The position numbers and the translations under genes are program-made. Below the pieces are notes generated by a model. That model did no database searches. It saw only the letters and a program-made list of their open reading frames with translations, and was not told the origin of the DNA. From Fimenecus sp963590415 (GTDB lineage Bacteria > Bacillota > Clostridia > Oscillospirales > Acutalibacteraceae), in contig CAVAPB010000012.1 of the NCBI GenBank assembly GCA_963590415.1, forward strand, positions 6,832 to 70,831: 64,000 bases of DNA. Direction: 5' to 3'. Every line of letters starts with the position of its first letter. Position 1 is the stretch's first letter. Positions 57,483-64,000 of the stretch are shown here, one piece after another.

Positions 57483-57910
57483 ATTTCAAAATCACATCCG
57501 TCAACGGTAATTATTCTGTCATTGTCGCCCACGCCCTTTTCAAGGGTAACCCTGACGGTATTGTCGGGCAAGGCGTTTTCTATGTTTTCGCTCCATTCGA
57601 CGCAAAGCACGCTTCCCATATCCATATAATCAAAAAATCCCGTCGAATAAAGGTCCTCCCACGAAGAAACACGGTACATATCGAAATGACAAAGCTCCGA
57701 ATTCTTACCGTAAACATTCACAATCGCAAAGGTCGGACTGCTGACATCGCAATCGAGTCCCATACCCTTTGCAACGCCCGTGGTAAATGCGGTCTTGCCC
57801 ATACCGAGCCCGCCGTAAAAGGCGATTACGGTACCTTTTTTGACCTTTTTGCCGAAACGCTCGGCAAGGGCTACGGTCTCGCCGTAATTCTTTGTTGTAA
57901 AAACCTGCAT
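57479..57910 (-). CDS. tsaE: tRNA threonylcarbamoyladenosine ATPase TsaE
   Basis: 143 residues, small P-loop ATPase with Walker A GGLGMGKTAFTTG (about 33-45) and the conserved CHFDMYRVS and CVEWSENIE motifs. It powers cycling of the TsaBD complex. First gene of the tsaE-tsaB-rpiB operon. Confidence 0.94.
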   Translation of the reverse strand: MQVFTTKNYGETVALAERFGKKVKKGTVIAFYGGLGMGKTAFTTGVAKGMGLDCDVSSPTFAIVNVYGKNSELCHFDMYRVSSWEDLYSTGFFDYMDMGSVLCVEWSENIENALPDNTVRVTLEKGVGDNDRIITVDGCDFEI

Positions 57911-58022
57911 TTCATCACCGTTTTATATTGTAACACTAAAAGGCGTTTGCGTAAATAGTTTTTGCTTGAAATCGGAGCAATAACATACTATAATATTTTT
58001 AATATATTTTTCGGAGACAAAT

Positions 58023-59192
58023 ATGAAAAAAGTTTTTGATACAATTTCAACCTTTTTCAGGGAAACCGACCTATATCTTCTGACCATGTGCTTTATCTCC
58101 TCGGTGTTCGGAATAATTATGGTTACGAGCGCCACGAGATACACACTTACGGACGGTCAGATAATTTCGAGAGAAACGCTTATTATGACGCTTGCGGTTG
58201 CAGCAGGGCTGCTTGCCGCAATTGTCATTTCTCTGCTTGACTATCAGGTGTTTACAAAGCTGTGGCCGGTCATTGCGGTCGTCTGCATTGCGCTGATGCT
58301 GTTGCTTTTCAAGTTCGGCACAGGTCCGAGCGCACGAAGCGACGCAAGGACATGGCTTAAATTCGGTCCTATTTCTCTCCAGCCGTCGGAGCTTCTGAAA
58401 ATCGGCTTTATTATCACATTCAGCGTTCACATTGAAAGGCTGAAGGACAAGCTCAACCATATTCTCAGCATTTTACAGCTCGGTGTGCATGCCGTAATTC
58501 CGATCGCCCTCGTTGCTCTCACGGGAGATATGGGCTCTTCGCTTGTGTTCATATTCATTGCGGCGATCATGCTCTTTGTCGCAGGCGTGCATTGGGGGTA
58601 TTTTGCAGGTGCGTTTGCGTTTGTGCTTGCCATTGCTCCGCTTGCGTGGATTTATGTTCTAAAGCAGCTCCAAAGGGACAGATTTCTGGCGCTTATCTAT
58701 CCCGATCTGTACAGTGACATCATATATCAGCAAAAATGCGGAATGAGCGCACTGTCCTCGGGCGGCTTTGCCGGTCAGGGGCTTTTCAAGGGCGCATACA
58801 CGCAGTCGGGCGTCATTCCCGAGAGTAAAAACGATATGATTTTCACAGTTATCGGCGAGGAGCTGGGCTTTGTCGGTTGTGCGGTTGCCCTGCTTTTGCT
58901 TACACTTATCGTAATACGCTGTATATCTGTCGGCAAAAAGTCGAGAGAGCAGTCAACAAATCTTATATGCTGCGGTATGGCGGCAATGATTGCAAGCCAG
59001 ATGGTTATCAATGTCGGAATGTGCCTTATGGTTCTTCCCGTCATCGGCATTACGCTTCCGTTTTTCAGTGCCGGCGGCTCGTCCAACCTTTGTATCTATT
59101 TCGGCATCGGACTTGTGCTGAGCATTTACCGACACAACTGCGAGCGTGAAACCGTAAACATTAAGGTCTATGACTCATTGAGCAAGATATAA
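58023..59192 (+). CDS. SEDS family peptidoglycan polymerase (RodA/FtsW-like)
   Basis: 389 residues, about ten helices. It has ARTWLKFGPISLQPSELLKIGF, MSALSSGGFAGQGLF, IPESKNDMIFTVIGEELGFVG and LPFFSAGGSSNL, the SEDS signatures. It polymerises glycan strands with a partner transpeptidase. Its sequence is closer to RodA than to FtsW in these motifs. Monocistronic and divergent from tsaE. Confidence 0.92.
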   Translation: MKKVFDTISTFFRETDLYLLTMCFISSVFGIIMVTSATRYTLTDGQIISRETLIMTLAVAAGLLAAIVISLLDYQVFTKLWPVIAVVCIALMLLLFKFGTGPSARSDARTWLKFGPISLQPSELLKIGFIITFSVHIERLKDKLNHILSILQLGVHAVIPIALVALTGDMGSSLVFIFIAAIMLFVAGVHWGYFAGAFAFVLAIAPLAWIYVLKQLQRDRFLALIYPDLYSDIIYQQKCGMSALSSGGFAGQGLFKGAYTQSGVIPESKNDMIFTVIGEELGFVGCAVALLLLTLIVIRCISVGKKSREQSTNLICCGMAAMIASQMVINVGMCLMVLPVIGITLPFFSAGGSSNLCIYFGIGLVLSIYRHNCERETVNIKVYDSLSKI

Positions 59193-59211
59193 CAAATTTT
59201 AAGATGCTTCT

Positions 59212-59238
59212 GAGACGGCTTACGCCGTCTTTTTTTTT
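59212..59238 (+). terminator. Terminator of the RodA/FtsW-like gene
   Basis: GACGGC / GCCGTC stem followed by nine T residues. Confidence 0.88.
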
Positions 59239-59242
59239 AGCA

Positions 59243-59276
59243 GAAAACACGGGTGCTCTCATAAAAGCACCCGTGA
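59243..59276 (-). terminator. Terminator of the MacA/MacB-like pair
   Basis: Minus strand CACGGGTGCT / AGCACCCGTG, then TTTTC, 26 bp after the permease stop. Confidence 0.85.
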
Positions 59277-59301
59277 AGCGTAAATATTAAACTTTTTGCC
59301 G

Positions 59302-60543
59302 TCAATCTCTCCTCAAAGCCTCAATAGGCGGCATCTTTGCCGCGCGCCTTGCAGGATAGACGCCGAACACAACGCCGATAAGCGTTGAAAATCCGATTGC
59401 AAGCGCTACCGTAGAGAATTTAACCGAAAGCGGTATATTCATTATTGACGAGACGAGCGCAGCACCCGAAACGCCCAAAAGAAGTCCTATTGCGCCGCCG
59501 ATTACGCACAAAATTATCGACTCCGTAAGGAATTGAAACAGGATAGTCGAGGTCTTTGCGCCGAGCGCCTTACGGATACCGATTTCCCTTGTTCGCTCGG
59601 TTATGGAAACGAGCATAATATTCATAACACCGATTCCGCCGACAATAAGCGAAATTGCGCTGACTGCGGCAATGAATATCGTGAACACATTTATAACCGT
59701 ATCCAAAAGGTCGATATATGTTGCCATATTCGTGAGCAAATAAACATCCTTGTCCTGATTGTTATGCCTTGCGTGAATCCTGTTAAGAGCCGCATTACCC
59801 GCCGCGTCAAGGTCGTTTTCATCGGTCGCTATAATGTAAATCGTGTCATAGCGGTCGCTCATACCGATGACATTTGTGGCAAATTTGGTCGGCACCATAA
59901 TCATACCGCCTGACAGCGTGGAGCCGCCCATAGCCTGTATCGACTCCATCATCTGTTCGGAATCCGAGCCGAAGGTGCTTGCCATATCCGTTACGCCTAT
60001 AACCTTAATGCTTGCGGTAATGCCGTTTACCGTATAATTGATGTACTCTCCGACGCAATTTTTTTTGCCGAAGAACTGCAAAGCACTTGATGTATCGATT
60101 ACGCACACAGCCTTACCGGAATCCGCTTCGGCTTTGGTGTAATATCTGCCGTAAACGCACTCGCTGCTCATAACATAGCGCATTTCCTCACTGCCGCCGA
60201 TAAGCAAGCCAATGCCCGTTTCATCGCCTGCGCTGAGAGAGCCCATTGACATTACCATAGGAGACACATACTGGACCGAGTCAAGCGATTTTATAGCCTC
60301 GATGTCTCCGTCGGTAATATAGTCGGAATTTGAAGCGGTCGTTGCGTCAACGCCTATCGTAATGGCGTTTGAGCCCATATCCTTAATCATACCCACTATA
60401 TAATCCCTGCCGCCGTTACCGACAGTGATTACCGCTATAACCGAGGCTACGCCGATAATAATACCGAGCATTGTCAGCAACGAGCGCATAAGATTGGTTC
60501 TGATGCTGAATATTGCTATTCTGATGTTTTCTTTTATGTTCAA
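59302..60543 (-). CDS. MacB-type ABC transporter permease (FtsX domain)
   Basis: 413 residues: an N-terminal helix (MRSLLTMLGIIIGVASVIAVI), a large extracytoplasmic MacB_PCD domain (about 45-280) and three C-terminal helices of the FtsX type with MLVSITERTREIGIRKALGAK, ending in YPARRAAKMPPIEALRRD. Such permeases need a separate ATPase, which usually sits between the adaptor and the permease; here none is present. Coupled to the HlyD-type adaptor upstream. Confidence 0.9.
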   Translation of the reverse strand: MNIKENIRIAIFSIRTNLMRSLLTMLGIIIGVASVIAVITVGNGGRDYIVGMIKDMGSNAITIGVDATTASNSDYITDGDIEAIKSLDSVQYVSPMVMSMGSLSAGDETGIGLLIGGSEEMRYVMSSECVYGRYYTKAEADSGKAVCVIDTSSALQFFGKKNCVGEYINYTVNGITASIKVIGVTDMASTFGSDSEQMMESIQAMGGSTLSGGMIMVPTKFATNVIGMSDRYDTIYIIATDENDLDAAGNAALNRIHARHNNQDKDVYLLTNMATYIDLLDTVINVFTIFIAAVSAISLIVGGIGVMNIMLVSITERTREIGIRKALGAKTSTILFQFLTESIILCVIGGAIGLLLGVSGAALVSSIMNIPLSVKFSTVALAIGFSTLIGVVFGVYPARRAAKMPPIEALRRD

Positions 60544-60558
60544 CAGACAGCACCTGCC

Positions 60559-62136
60559 TTATTTCTTTATTGCGATTTTGTCGCCCTCTGCCATAGAGGT
60601 CTTGGGGTTATCGACAACTATTTCTCCTGCCTCAACGCCCGAAATGAGCTCGTAATCGTCATCGGAGAAGCTGCCGACCGTAATTTCACGCTTTGAAACC
60701 TTGTTGTCCTCATCGACAACATAGACATAGTTTACGGAGTCCTCGGAAACAACTGCGTCAATGGGAAGAACAAGGACATTTTCGACCTTTTCGGTGTCAA
60801 TTTTAATATCGACATCAAAGCCGATTATAATCTTTTCGTCGGGATTGTTAATTTTAATCCTTACAAGCGCGCCGTTTGACGAGGAAGAGGAGCCTCCGGT
60901 GAAGGTGGAGGCTATCGTGCTTATGTCAAGAGACGAGGACTCGCTTGCGGTCGCGCTGACATAGATAACCTCGCCGTCATACTCGCTGCCGAGCGAGGAA
61001 ACCTTGACCTTCTGTCCGACCTTGATACTGAGAATATCATATTTTCCTACGGAAAATTCGGCAACGAATTCGTTTGTGTTCTCAATTACAACGCCTGCGC
61101 CCGAAGAAGCGCCGCCGTCCGTAACGCTGCCGATTATATCGGAAAGAACCGAGGTCATATCGGAATCGCCCGAAACATAGCTCATAAGCGATGAAAGGTC
61201 CGTGGTTGTGGATTTTGAGGTCTTGGGCGTAAAGGTCTCGCCCGCCGTGATATTCACCTCTGTAACAAGTCCGTCCGAGCTTGCAACCCAGCCGTTTTTC
61301 ATTTCGTCAACGATTGCCTTGTAATTTTCGTAATCGGACTTTTTCTGTTCCATTACATTTTTGTAAATAGACGAAGCGGTATCGTCGGTCTGTGCGTCAT
61401 AAAGGGACACCTGCGCTTCAAGTATCTGCTTCTGCGACTGCTTCTGTGTAAGCTCCAGCTTTTTTGTAGCCGTTGCGTTTGCTATTGCAGACTCAATATC
61501 CTCTTTTGTGATACTGCCTGCGGAATTTTTAAGAGAAGCAATGATTTTGTCTATTTCCTCCTGAGTGAAGCCGCCGTCCTTGAGCTTTTGCACAAGAGCG
61601 TCAAGCTGTTCCTGAGAATATTCGGGAATATCGGGGGTCTGTGAGGTTGAATTTTCTGCCGCCGATATTTCCTGCTCAAGCTGAGCGATTTCGGCGTCAA
61701 GCGAGCTTATCTGTGAAAGCGCATTTGCCTTGTTCTGTTTTGCGGAATTTATGGAAGTAAGAGAGTCGTTATATGCCTTGAGAGCCTTGTCGTAAGCGGT
61801 TTTGTACTCCTTGAGCTTGGCGTTGAGCGGAGAAACATCGAACTGAGCGATAATATCGCCCTCCTTGACCGTTTCGCCGACGGATACATTTACCGATGTA
61901 ACCTTTACGCCGCTTATCGCCGTGTAGGTCTCGGTATTGTCTGAAACTACCGTGCCCGAGGTCTCATAGGTTGACTGTATGTCACCGAGCTTTATTTCCG
62001 TGACATTGTACTCGGGAAGCGCCTCGGGCTTGAAGTTCGTATAAACGACATAGCCGATAAGCACAAGGATAACCAATGTCACGATTATTGTGCCGATTTG
62101 CCTCGCTCTGGTCATATTTTTGAATTTCTTAATCAC
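60559..62136 (-). CDS. HlyD/MacA-type periplasmic adaptor-like protein
   Basis: 525 residues. N-terminal membrane helix (IGTIIVTLVILVLIGYVVYTN), a biotinyl-lipoyl-like half-motif near SVNVSVGETVKEGDIIAQFD, a long coiled-coil hairpin (about 95-270, YKTAYDKALKAYNDSL ... KLELTQKQSQKQIL), and C-terminal beta-barrel (KVKVSSLGSEYDGEVIYVSATA). Links a MacB permease to the outside; in a Gram-positive it probably works on the cell wall side. Confidence 0.88.
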   Translation of the reverse strand: MIKKFKNMTRARQIGTIIVTLVILVLIGYVVYTNFKPEALPEYNVTEIKLGDIQSTYETSGTVVSDNTETYTAISGVKVTSVNVSVGETVKEGDIIAQFDVSPLNAKLKEYKTAYDKALKAYNDSLTSINSAKQNKANALSQISSLDAEIAQLEQEISAAENSTSQTPDIPEYSQEQLDALVQKLKDGGFTQEEIDKIIASLKNSAGSITKEDIESAIANATATKKLELTQKQSQKQILEAQVSLYDAQTDDTASSIYKNVMEQKKSDYENYKAIVDEMKNGWVASSDGLVTEVNITAGETFTPKTSKSTTTDLSSLMSYVSGDSDMTSVLSDIIGSVTDGGASSGAGVVIENTNEFVAEFSVGKYDILSIKVGQKVKVSSLGSEYDGEVIYVSATASESSSLDISTIASTFTGGSSSSSNGALVRIKINNPDEKIIIGFDVDIKIDTEKVENVLVLPIDAVVSEDSVNYVYVVDEDNKVSKREITVGSFSDDDYELISGVEAGEIVVDNPKTSMAEGDKIAIKK

Positions 62137-62255
62137 TGCAAAACCCGCTTTCTTTTATAGATTTGAACATAACGCAAAAAAATAATGAATATATTTTACT
62201 ACACTTTTTCTTTTGTTGTGTAAACATTTTATTAACTTTGATAAAGGAGCGTAAA

Positions 62256-62738
62256 ATGAAACGGTTTACAGCCCTTGCCGCGGCAATATTACTCTTATTT
62301 CTGTGCGCCTGCACAAAGCAGCCGAAAACCGACATTTACGGCTTTGCCGACAGGCTCAATTCAAGCCTTTCCGAGGCTTTGATTGACCCGTCCGCATATT
62401 ACTGCTTTGAAAATGAGTATTACTATTTCCCGTCGCAGGGCTTTATGCTTACGCTCTCAACCGACGAAGCAAGAACGGTAAACCGCTGTGAAATAACACT
62501 TACTCCGACCGAGCAAGCGCCCGATGCCGAAAACACGCTCGAAACATTCAAAGCCATGTGCTGTGTGCTTTGTAACGGCACACCCGAAAACGTATCGGAT
62601 ATCTTTTCAAAGAACTCCCTTGACGAAAGCAAGATAAGCTTTACAGACTCTGCTCTTGCCTTTTCGGACGGCAATTACGAATATTTCATCTATTCAAGCA
62701 ATGAAATAATTTCACTTATGTGCGAGGCTGTGAGTTGA
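62256..62738 (+). CDS. Predicted lipoprotein, function unknown
   Basis: 160 residues from an ATG at 62256 (AAAGGAG upstream). Signal peptide with lipobox LCAC: MKRFTALAAAILLLFLCACT, so Cys19 should be lipidated. The mature part is acidic with no recognised family. Divergent from the adaptor gene, and its end overlaps the convergent patatin gene by 23 bp. Confidence 0.75.
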   Translation: MKRFTALAAAILLLFLCACTKQPKTDIYGFADRLNSSLSEALIDPSAYYCFENEYYYFPSQGFMLTLSTDEARTVNRCEITLTPTEQAPDAENTLETFKAMCCVLCNGTPENVSDIFSKNSLDESKISFTDSALAFSDGNYEYFIYSSNEIISLMCEAVS

Positions 62739-63843
62739 ACTTTTCAATCGCCTCATACGCCTGCTTATATGAAGAATAGGTCTTTTCAAGCCCCTTGAGT
62801 TTCTTTTTCAGCTTTTTGGTCTGCTCTTGCAAAATTGACGGAACAAGATTGCTGATTGCTTCTGCCGCCGAATCAATATCGGTCTTATGATTTTTTTCAG
62901 CCGCAGTCAACTCCTTCATAAACTGCTTGTGGGTATACATACGCAATCTCGGCACTTCGAGCTCACGCGCAAGCTTTTCGAGCTGTTCGCAAGCGTCAAA
63001 GCCGTAAAGCGAAAGCATTGATTTATACTCCTTGTTTGAGAAATAGTAATCCCTGCCGGTTATTTTACCGAACGCCTTTAAGGTATCGTAATATCCCATC
63101 TTCATACGCTTTTCGTTCATTTCTTTATCGAACTCGAACGAAGCACCGAGGTCCTTCGGCTCAAACGGTCTTATATAGATTAGGTCGGCACAGGACAGGT
63201 CCTCCTTATGACCTATGCCCTTTATGTTTGAAATATCGACAATGACAAGGCGGTTTATTCCCCTTTTCCTCAAAACGCCGACGGGCGCATTGTCATAAAC
63301 GCCGCCGTCAAGATAGCTTGAATCGTCGGGACCCTGCTTATTAAGCCCCGGGAACCTCGCCGAAGCCATAAGATAATCTATGAGCGTACCCTCGGGCATT
63401 TCATCGACAAAAAGCTCAACAGGCTTCATACCGCCGAGCTGAAAGGTTACAATACCGAGCGGAATATTACTGTTCCTTACCGCAGCTTCGTCTATCGTTT
63501 CGGAAATCATCTGCTTTGCGGGAGAAACATCGACGCCGCCGTTTTTTACTATCTCGTGAAACAGCTGCGGAAAATTGCTGAATGAAAACAGGTTTTCCGT
63601 AGACTTCAATTCACTTTCGATTTTAATCCCGTTGACAACTTCAGCCTCTTCCCATACGGAAAGTGCTTTTTCATAATCGCCCTGAGCGATAAACGCTCCG
63701 TTGATGGCGCCGATTGAGGTGCCGGCAATAGCCTCAATCTGAATACCGAGCTCTATAAGCGCCTTCCATGCGCCCATCTGATATGCGCCCTTTGCTCCTC
63801 CGCCCGCAAGTATCAATCCGTAAGGTCTCATATTAATCACCAT
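62716..63843 (-). CDS. Patatin-like phospholipase
   Basis: 375 residues. Oxyanion motif LAGGGAKGAYQMG, nucleophile elbow GTSIG and catalytic dyad Asp in LDGGVYDNAP are intact, so it is expected to be an active lipid acyl hydrolase. The tail (about 320-375) is a Lys/Glu-rich coiled coil. Start is ambiguous among codons at 63843, 63840 and 63831 (MRPYGL); the 63831 start keeps the patatin domain complete. Confidence 0.9.
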   Translation of the reverse strand: MVINMRPYGLILAGGGAKGAYQMGAWKALIELGIQIEAIAGTSIGAINGAFIAQGDYEKALSVWEEAEVVNGIKIESELKSTENLFSFSNFPQLFHEIVKNGGVDVSPAKQMISETIDEAAVRNSNIPLGIVTFQLGGMKPVELFVDEMPEGTLIDYLMASARFPGLNKQGPDDSSYLDGGVYDNAPVGVLRKRGINRLVIVDISNIKGIGHKEDLSCADLIYIRPFEPKDLGASFEFDKEMNEKRMKMGYYDTLKAFGKITGRDYYFSNKEYKSMLSLYGFDACEQLEKLARELEVPRLRMYTHKQFMKELTAAEKNHKTDIDSAAEAISNLVPSILQEQTKKLKKKLKGLEKTYSSYKQAYEAIEKFNSQPRT

Positions 63844-63850
63844 AGCCTTT

Positions 63851-63998
63851 CAGGCAACAAATTTTTTATTAAAAATCACCTATTTAACCTGCGTTGCCTG
63901 AACAGGCGTGATGGTGATTTCTGCCATCTCAAAATTTTGCCGAAGGCAAATTTTGAGGGCGTTATAATTATGATTAGCGTGATTTTTCACGCTAATCA
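63851..63998 (-). promoter_or_regulatory. Hairpin-rich leader of the patatin gene
   Basis: Minus-strand 5' leader with CAGGCAAC / GTTGCCTG flanking about 34 bases, AAATCACC / GGTGATTT, CTCAAAATTT...AAATTTTGAG (63928-63957), and a perfect 12-bp hairpin TGATTAGCGTGA / TCACGCTAATCA (63971-63998). The outermost arm ends next to the GAAAGG ribosome site, so folding could affect translation. No known riboswitch class was matched. Confidence 0.4.
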
Positions 63999-64000
63999 CC

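Overview
This window is from a low-to-mid GC, anaerobic, endospore-forming Firmicute, most likely a gut Clostridia of the Ruminococcaceae/Oscillospiraceae type. The evidence is a scattered set of sporulation genes (SpoIVFA/SpoIVFB-like pair, SpoIIP, GPR protease, a SpoVAE protein, SpoIIID), Gram-positive Shine-Dalgarno sites and sigma-A type promoters, ECF vitamin transporters, a CIRCE-controlled groESL operon, NADP-type glutamate dehydrogenase, a sortase-type NAKTGD surface protein, and large ferredoxin-like flavoproteins. No rRNA, prophage or CRISPR array is seen. Taxon is inferred from gene content, not from a marker search.

Layout. 1-5.1 kb: a truncated unknown gene, a sirtuin, a DUF2798 membrane protein, then a mosaic of short intergenic repeats into which an IS3-family element (3049-4272) has inserted. 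5.1-13.1 kb: a YhgE/Pip membrane protein with a small acidic-tailed partner, then hypA, a 966-residue Fe-S flavoprotein, a polytopic membrane protein (probably DUF5692) and hypB, arranged around a divergent promoter with a palindrome. 13.1-18.2 kb: a secreted ubiquitin-like protein, an M23/M50 pair resembling SpoIVFA/SpoIVFB, an unknown protein, a PvuRts1I/AbaSI-like modification-dependent restriction enzyme and a small secreted protein. 18.2-19.1 kb: three exact-looking 135-bp tandem units abutting the 3' end of tRNA-Tyr, then tRNA-Thr. 19.2-26.6 kb: gdhA, a HAD phosphatase with an acyl-ACP synthetase/ACP/acyltransferase fusion, an LPXTG-like surface protein, coaX and a probable pantothenate ECF S component.

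26.6-36 kb: prmA-thioredoxin-like-trxB operon, DUF2804, YhaM, SpoIIP, GPR, rpsT, a 59-residue small protein, SpoVAE and an aldo/keto reductase, followed by a second repeat island. 36-46.3 kb: an ECF transporter (S, fused double ATPase, T), a PH-like protein, two half-size TauE/SafE proteins, an old-yellow-enzyme family oxidoreductase, three small overlapping genes of possible sporulation role, a phosphodiesterase and nagA. 46.3-52.8 kb: D,D-carboxypeptidase, phosphoesterase, DHHW protein, repeat island, GPH-type symporter and O-antigen-ligase-like protein. 52.8-64 kb: CIRCE-groESL, spoIIID, upp, rpiB, tsaB, tsaE, a RodA/FtsW protein, a MacA/MacB-like pair lacking an ATPase, a lipoprotein and a patatin-like phospholipase with a hairpin-rich leader.

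The most striking item is 13117-13824: a predicted secreted protein whose mature N-terminus is about 68 percent identical (47 of 69 positions, counted by eye against eukaryotic ubiquitin) to ubiquitin, with signal peptidase cleavage predicted exactly before ubiquitin Met1. Next are the tRNA-Tyr-linked 135-bp repeats, the modification-dependent nuclease, and the hypA/hypB-flanked redox cluster without hydrogenase genes.
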